From Byssothecium circinans (taxonomy: Eukaryota > Ascomycota > Dothideomycetes > Pleosporales > Massarinaceae), in assembly GCA_010015675.1 (NCBI GenBank), contig ML976989.1:95933-135736 (forward strand): 39,804 nt of DNA. Direction: 5' to 3'. Both the position numbers and the translations under genes were made by a program. Shown here piece by piece: positions 37,509-39,804 of this stretch (positions within the stretch are counted from its first letter, which is position 1; each line of letters opens with the position of its first letter). The notes under the pieces were generated by a model. It searched no databases, was not told the origin of the DNA, and worked only from the letters and a program-made list of their open reading frames with translations.

Positions 37509-39474
37509 TCAGCTTTCGGTTCTTCTTAGAAATGCCGTATCATCTTGTTGCCTAACCAGACTGTTTGGCATGTGATGGATCTGTCCCAGTGACACCCCAG
37601 AAATTAACAAAGCACGCACTGCCTGATCATTCCTGAAGTATTCCGCATACTTAGAAAGGCTCGTGCCATTGGCGTCGGGTGTGGGCAGTCGTAGTTGTCC
37701 CATCAATTCAATGATCCGTTCTTGGTCCAAAACAATCGCCATCTGCAGGGGTGTCAAACCGAATACATCTTCGGCATCAGGATTTGAACCAGCTGCGATG
37801 AGAGCCCGAAACATTGTGTCATCGCCTTTCATGACAGCCAAGTGAAGCGCTGTATGCCCAGTCCCATTGCGTATGTCAACCGTGGTGCTTTGCTCCAGCA
37901 GTAAGTCCACACGCAGTAGTAAGTTTAGAGCCTCTCTATCGAAGTTTATAACGGCTCGGTGGACCATTGTATTTCCGAGGCCGTCCGCTGCTACTAATTC
38001 TGCACCTGCCACGATGTCCAAATGCAGCAAAACCAACCGACGTTCAGTGACAAAGAGTGCCTGTATCGATTCGAGCAAGTTCTCCAAGTCATCACTCTTT
38101 GATGAAGCTCGGCAATGCATTGACCAGTAGAGATACGGGTAGTGATTGAAAGGAGGCATGTCTCCGATTCCAGCCAATTTGTACCTAATATCCTGCGTAT
38201 TCTGTGGGTGTAGTACTTCCAATGAAAGTTCGCTGAGCCTAGTTCCCATTCTGCCGGTAGCCTGCACGGTCAAACGTGACTGTATGCATTGTAGGCAAGT
38301 CATAGCTACTTGCAAATGCTGTTGTGGTTAAGAAAACTCATCGACCTTGAACTCTTCGAAGAATTGTCGGACGGATAAGTGAGCGAGCTTGATAACGTTC
38401 GTGGAGGTCTTCACGACAAAGTTGCTGCAATAACACAAAATGTCGTCAACTTTGATGTCTTGGTCACGTGTCCCGTCCGGCTGTATCGAGATAGCATAAC
38501 ATAAACTGTCTGCGCTCAGTTGTGTGAAGCTGCATAATACCCATTTGATAGCTCCCTTGACGATATGGTGCCTGTGATACTCATCCTCTTATCCTAACGC
38601 GTACTTGTACAGCTCTTCGTATGCTTCGAATAGTCGTCCGACTGGAGGTGCCTGAGATGACTCGAGTTTGGATAGTTTCCGGTCGACATCTTTTGACAGC
38701 ATCCGGCCGCCCTGGCGTTGGGTTCGAGGAAAGAAAATATCGAGCTCCAGAACAATCCACCGAAACCTACCTCATGTTAGATAAAGCACGAAATAATTAC
38801 AGCTGACTTACACTCCGTCGGCTTGCTTGTTCAGAGCCCGTTTCAATCGCTCAGCCTGATGAGGCGTCATTTTCTTCCCTCTCCTTCCAACCTCTCTATT
38901 GACATATGAGTTGATGTCCGCCGAGTTTTGTTCGCCAACGCTCAGTAACCGAGGAGAGTCGAAGTAATCGCCAACATTAAGTCCAAAGTGAGTAGAAATG
39001 AACACACGCAGCTTCGGTACCGCTTTCATGACATCTGCTAAATACTCGAGGAATTTTCCTGGCTCCTTACATTCATCTAACGCATCGAAAACGAAGGTTT
39101 TCTGGATTTCGCCGCGCTCGTGGAGGATAGTCTTCAGGTTTGAAAGCACGACGCTGAGTGTCATATCACAACCGCCTGAAGACTGTCTGTCGCTGCTGTC
39201 AAAAACAGACTGGATATGTGACGCGACTGTTCCATCAGATTGGATAGAACATTGTGCCAATATACTCTGGAAGATGTTGTTCACGTCGTTGTGAACGGTT
39301 CGTGACGGGTCTAGTACTGAAGCATTTGCCGAGATGTAAAAGAAGGCAACCGAGTCCGTCTCCAGGAGGTGCTGAATGACCATTGAAGTTGTTGAAGTCT
39401 TTCCCGAGCCTACCACGCCTTCGAGGAAGAGAATGCCATTCTTGGATTGCTTCCAGGCAGAGTTGGCAACAATC
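37509..39474 (-). pseudogene. NACHT-ankyrin NLR-like protein gene with a premature stop and lost N-terminus
   Basis: Minus-strand exons: about 39474-38812, 38766-38611, 38571-37509. Introns are 38767-38811 (45 bp, GTAAGT) and probably 38572-38610 (39 bp). The first exon is a NACHT NTPase with Walker A GVVGSGKTS near its start and Walker B TFVFDALDEC in the middle. The next parts match the winged-helix region of such proteins (GAIKWVLCSF, LAHLSVRQFF). The third exon ends in ankyrin repeats, e.g. NGTGHTALHLAVMKGD and FGLTPLQMAIVLD at about 37860-37720. An in-frame TAA at 38328-38330 interrupts the family sequence between FEEF and QHLQVAMTC; CAA to TAA would explain it. No effector domain precedes NACHT, because the frame enters an apparent transposon end at about 39470. 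Fungal NLRs act in non-self recognition. Confidence 0.7.
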
Positions 39475-39595
39475 AAGTCAATCAAGTCGAGGTGAATTGA
39501 TTGATTGATTGACGGATCTGGTGGCTTTTGCTTGACTTGATTGACTTGATAGCAAAAATAAGGCTCGACTTGTTGACTTGTTTGACTTGATTGAT
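39469..39595. repeat. Cluster of TTGACTTGATTGA-type direct repeats at the NLR border
   Basis: The words TTGACTTGATTGA, CAATCAAGTC and GACTTGTTGACTTG recur many times in both orientations in about 125 bp. Such dense short subterminal repeats are typical of DNA transposon ends (hAT-type for example). They start exactly where family similarity of the NACHT gene ends. Confidence 0.7.
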
Positions 39596-39624
39596 AACTG
39601 TACGTATAATTTAGGCGTAGTAAA

Positions 39625-39804
39625 TTAACTACCGTATATCTCGTATATCGTCTCCAGCTCTTCAGGAGAGATAGCTTCGTTACGTGGACTTTTTGCTGCC
39701 GTCGTAGGCTTTAAGCCAAGGCGCTTCCAGCTACGTAGGCTTTGTAGAGCGGAGAGGAGATCTGCCTTCATACGAAGACGCCTCGTCTCCAGCAAATCGC
39801 CTAG
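39625..39804 (-). CDS. C-terminal tail of an unidentified gene, possibly a transposase (partial)
   Basis: The minus-strand frame is open from the window edge to a TAA at 39625-39627, 59 codons. It reads LGDLLETRRLRMKADLL, then LQSLRSWKRLGLKP and ISPEELETIYEIYG. It is helical and charged, with no stop and normal codon use. Next to it are the direct repeats at 39469-39595, so I suspect the 3' end of a DNA transposon whose body lies outside the window. I do not recognise the family with certainty. Confidence 0.35.
   Translation of the reverse strand, partial: LGDLLETRRLRMKADLLSALQSLRSWKRLGLKPTTAAKSPRNEAISPEELETIYEIYGS

Noticed and set aside
38304..38330. A 27-nt intron removing the TAA in the NLR-like gene.
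   Set aside because: GT and AG are present, but 27 nt is too short for a spliceosomal intron in this group, and longer candidates would remove conserved residues.

Overview
The window looks like a filamentous ascomycete chromosome (Pezizomycotina; a Dothideomycete/Pleosporales-type genome is my guess, not shown by the sequence). Evidence: short GT-AG introns (about 40-75 bp), a fungal biosynthetic gene cluster, a Zn2Cys6 regulator, NACHT/ankyrin and HET-type genes, and about 24 kb of AT-rich repeats whose reading frames are full of TAA/TAG. That pattern matches repeat-induced point mutation (RIP).

Region 1 (about 0.5-11.6 kb) is a GC-rich six-gene cluster. In order it has a trans-acting enoyl reductase (minus strand), a Fsa2/Phm7/CghA-type Diels-Alderase divergent from it, an O-methyltransferase-fold protein, an MFS exporter with two introns, a phenol-hydroxylase-like FAD monooxygenase, and an AflR-like Zn2Cys6 regulator. 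Trans-enoyl reductases and these Diels-Alderases normally serve a reducing PKS or PKS-NRPS that makes a decalin, macrocycle or related scaffold. No PKS, NRPS or P450 is in the window, so the core synthase must lie beyond the left edge, lie elsewhere, or be lost. The left edge carries the tail of a pogo-type transposase. Two MITE-like inserts sit between cluster genes, one of them upstream of the regulator. The methyltransferase-like protein has Asn where the family normally has its catalytic His, so a non-methylating role such as an LepI/PdxI-like pericyclase is possible.

Region 2 (about 12.1-36.6 kb) is a nested stack of RIP-mutated transposons. A 1 kb non-autonomous TIR element (13986-31957) was split by a Ty3/gypsy chromovirus (14222-29216, TSD ATAGC). 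That chromovirus was split by a second one of the same clade (19962-27374, TSD TATAG). A pogo transposon (29597-31485) also entered the 1 kb element. To the right, another pogo copy (31973-36596) holds a different DDE transposon (33236-35301) and its foldback MITE (35467-36186). To the left are further fragments (12133-13985). Both chromoviruses carry, on the strand opposite gag-pol and next to the polypurine tract, an extra ORF with a decayed Zn2Cys6-like cysteine pattern followed by a coiled-coil-like stretch. I consider this the most unusual feature.

Region 3 (about 36.6-39.8 kb) returns to normal composition. It opens with a cluster of palindromic CCCTAA-type motifs, then on the minus strand a truncated HET-type gene and a NACHT-ankyrin (NLR-like) gene. 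The NLR-like gene has one in-frame TAA and seems to have lost its N-terminus to another insertion at the right edge. Overall this is an accessory chromosome region with secondary metabolism, NLR/HET genes and transposons side by side.
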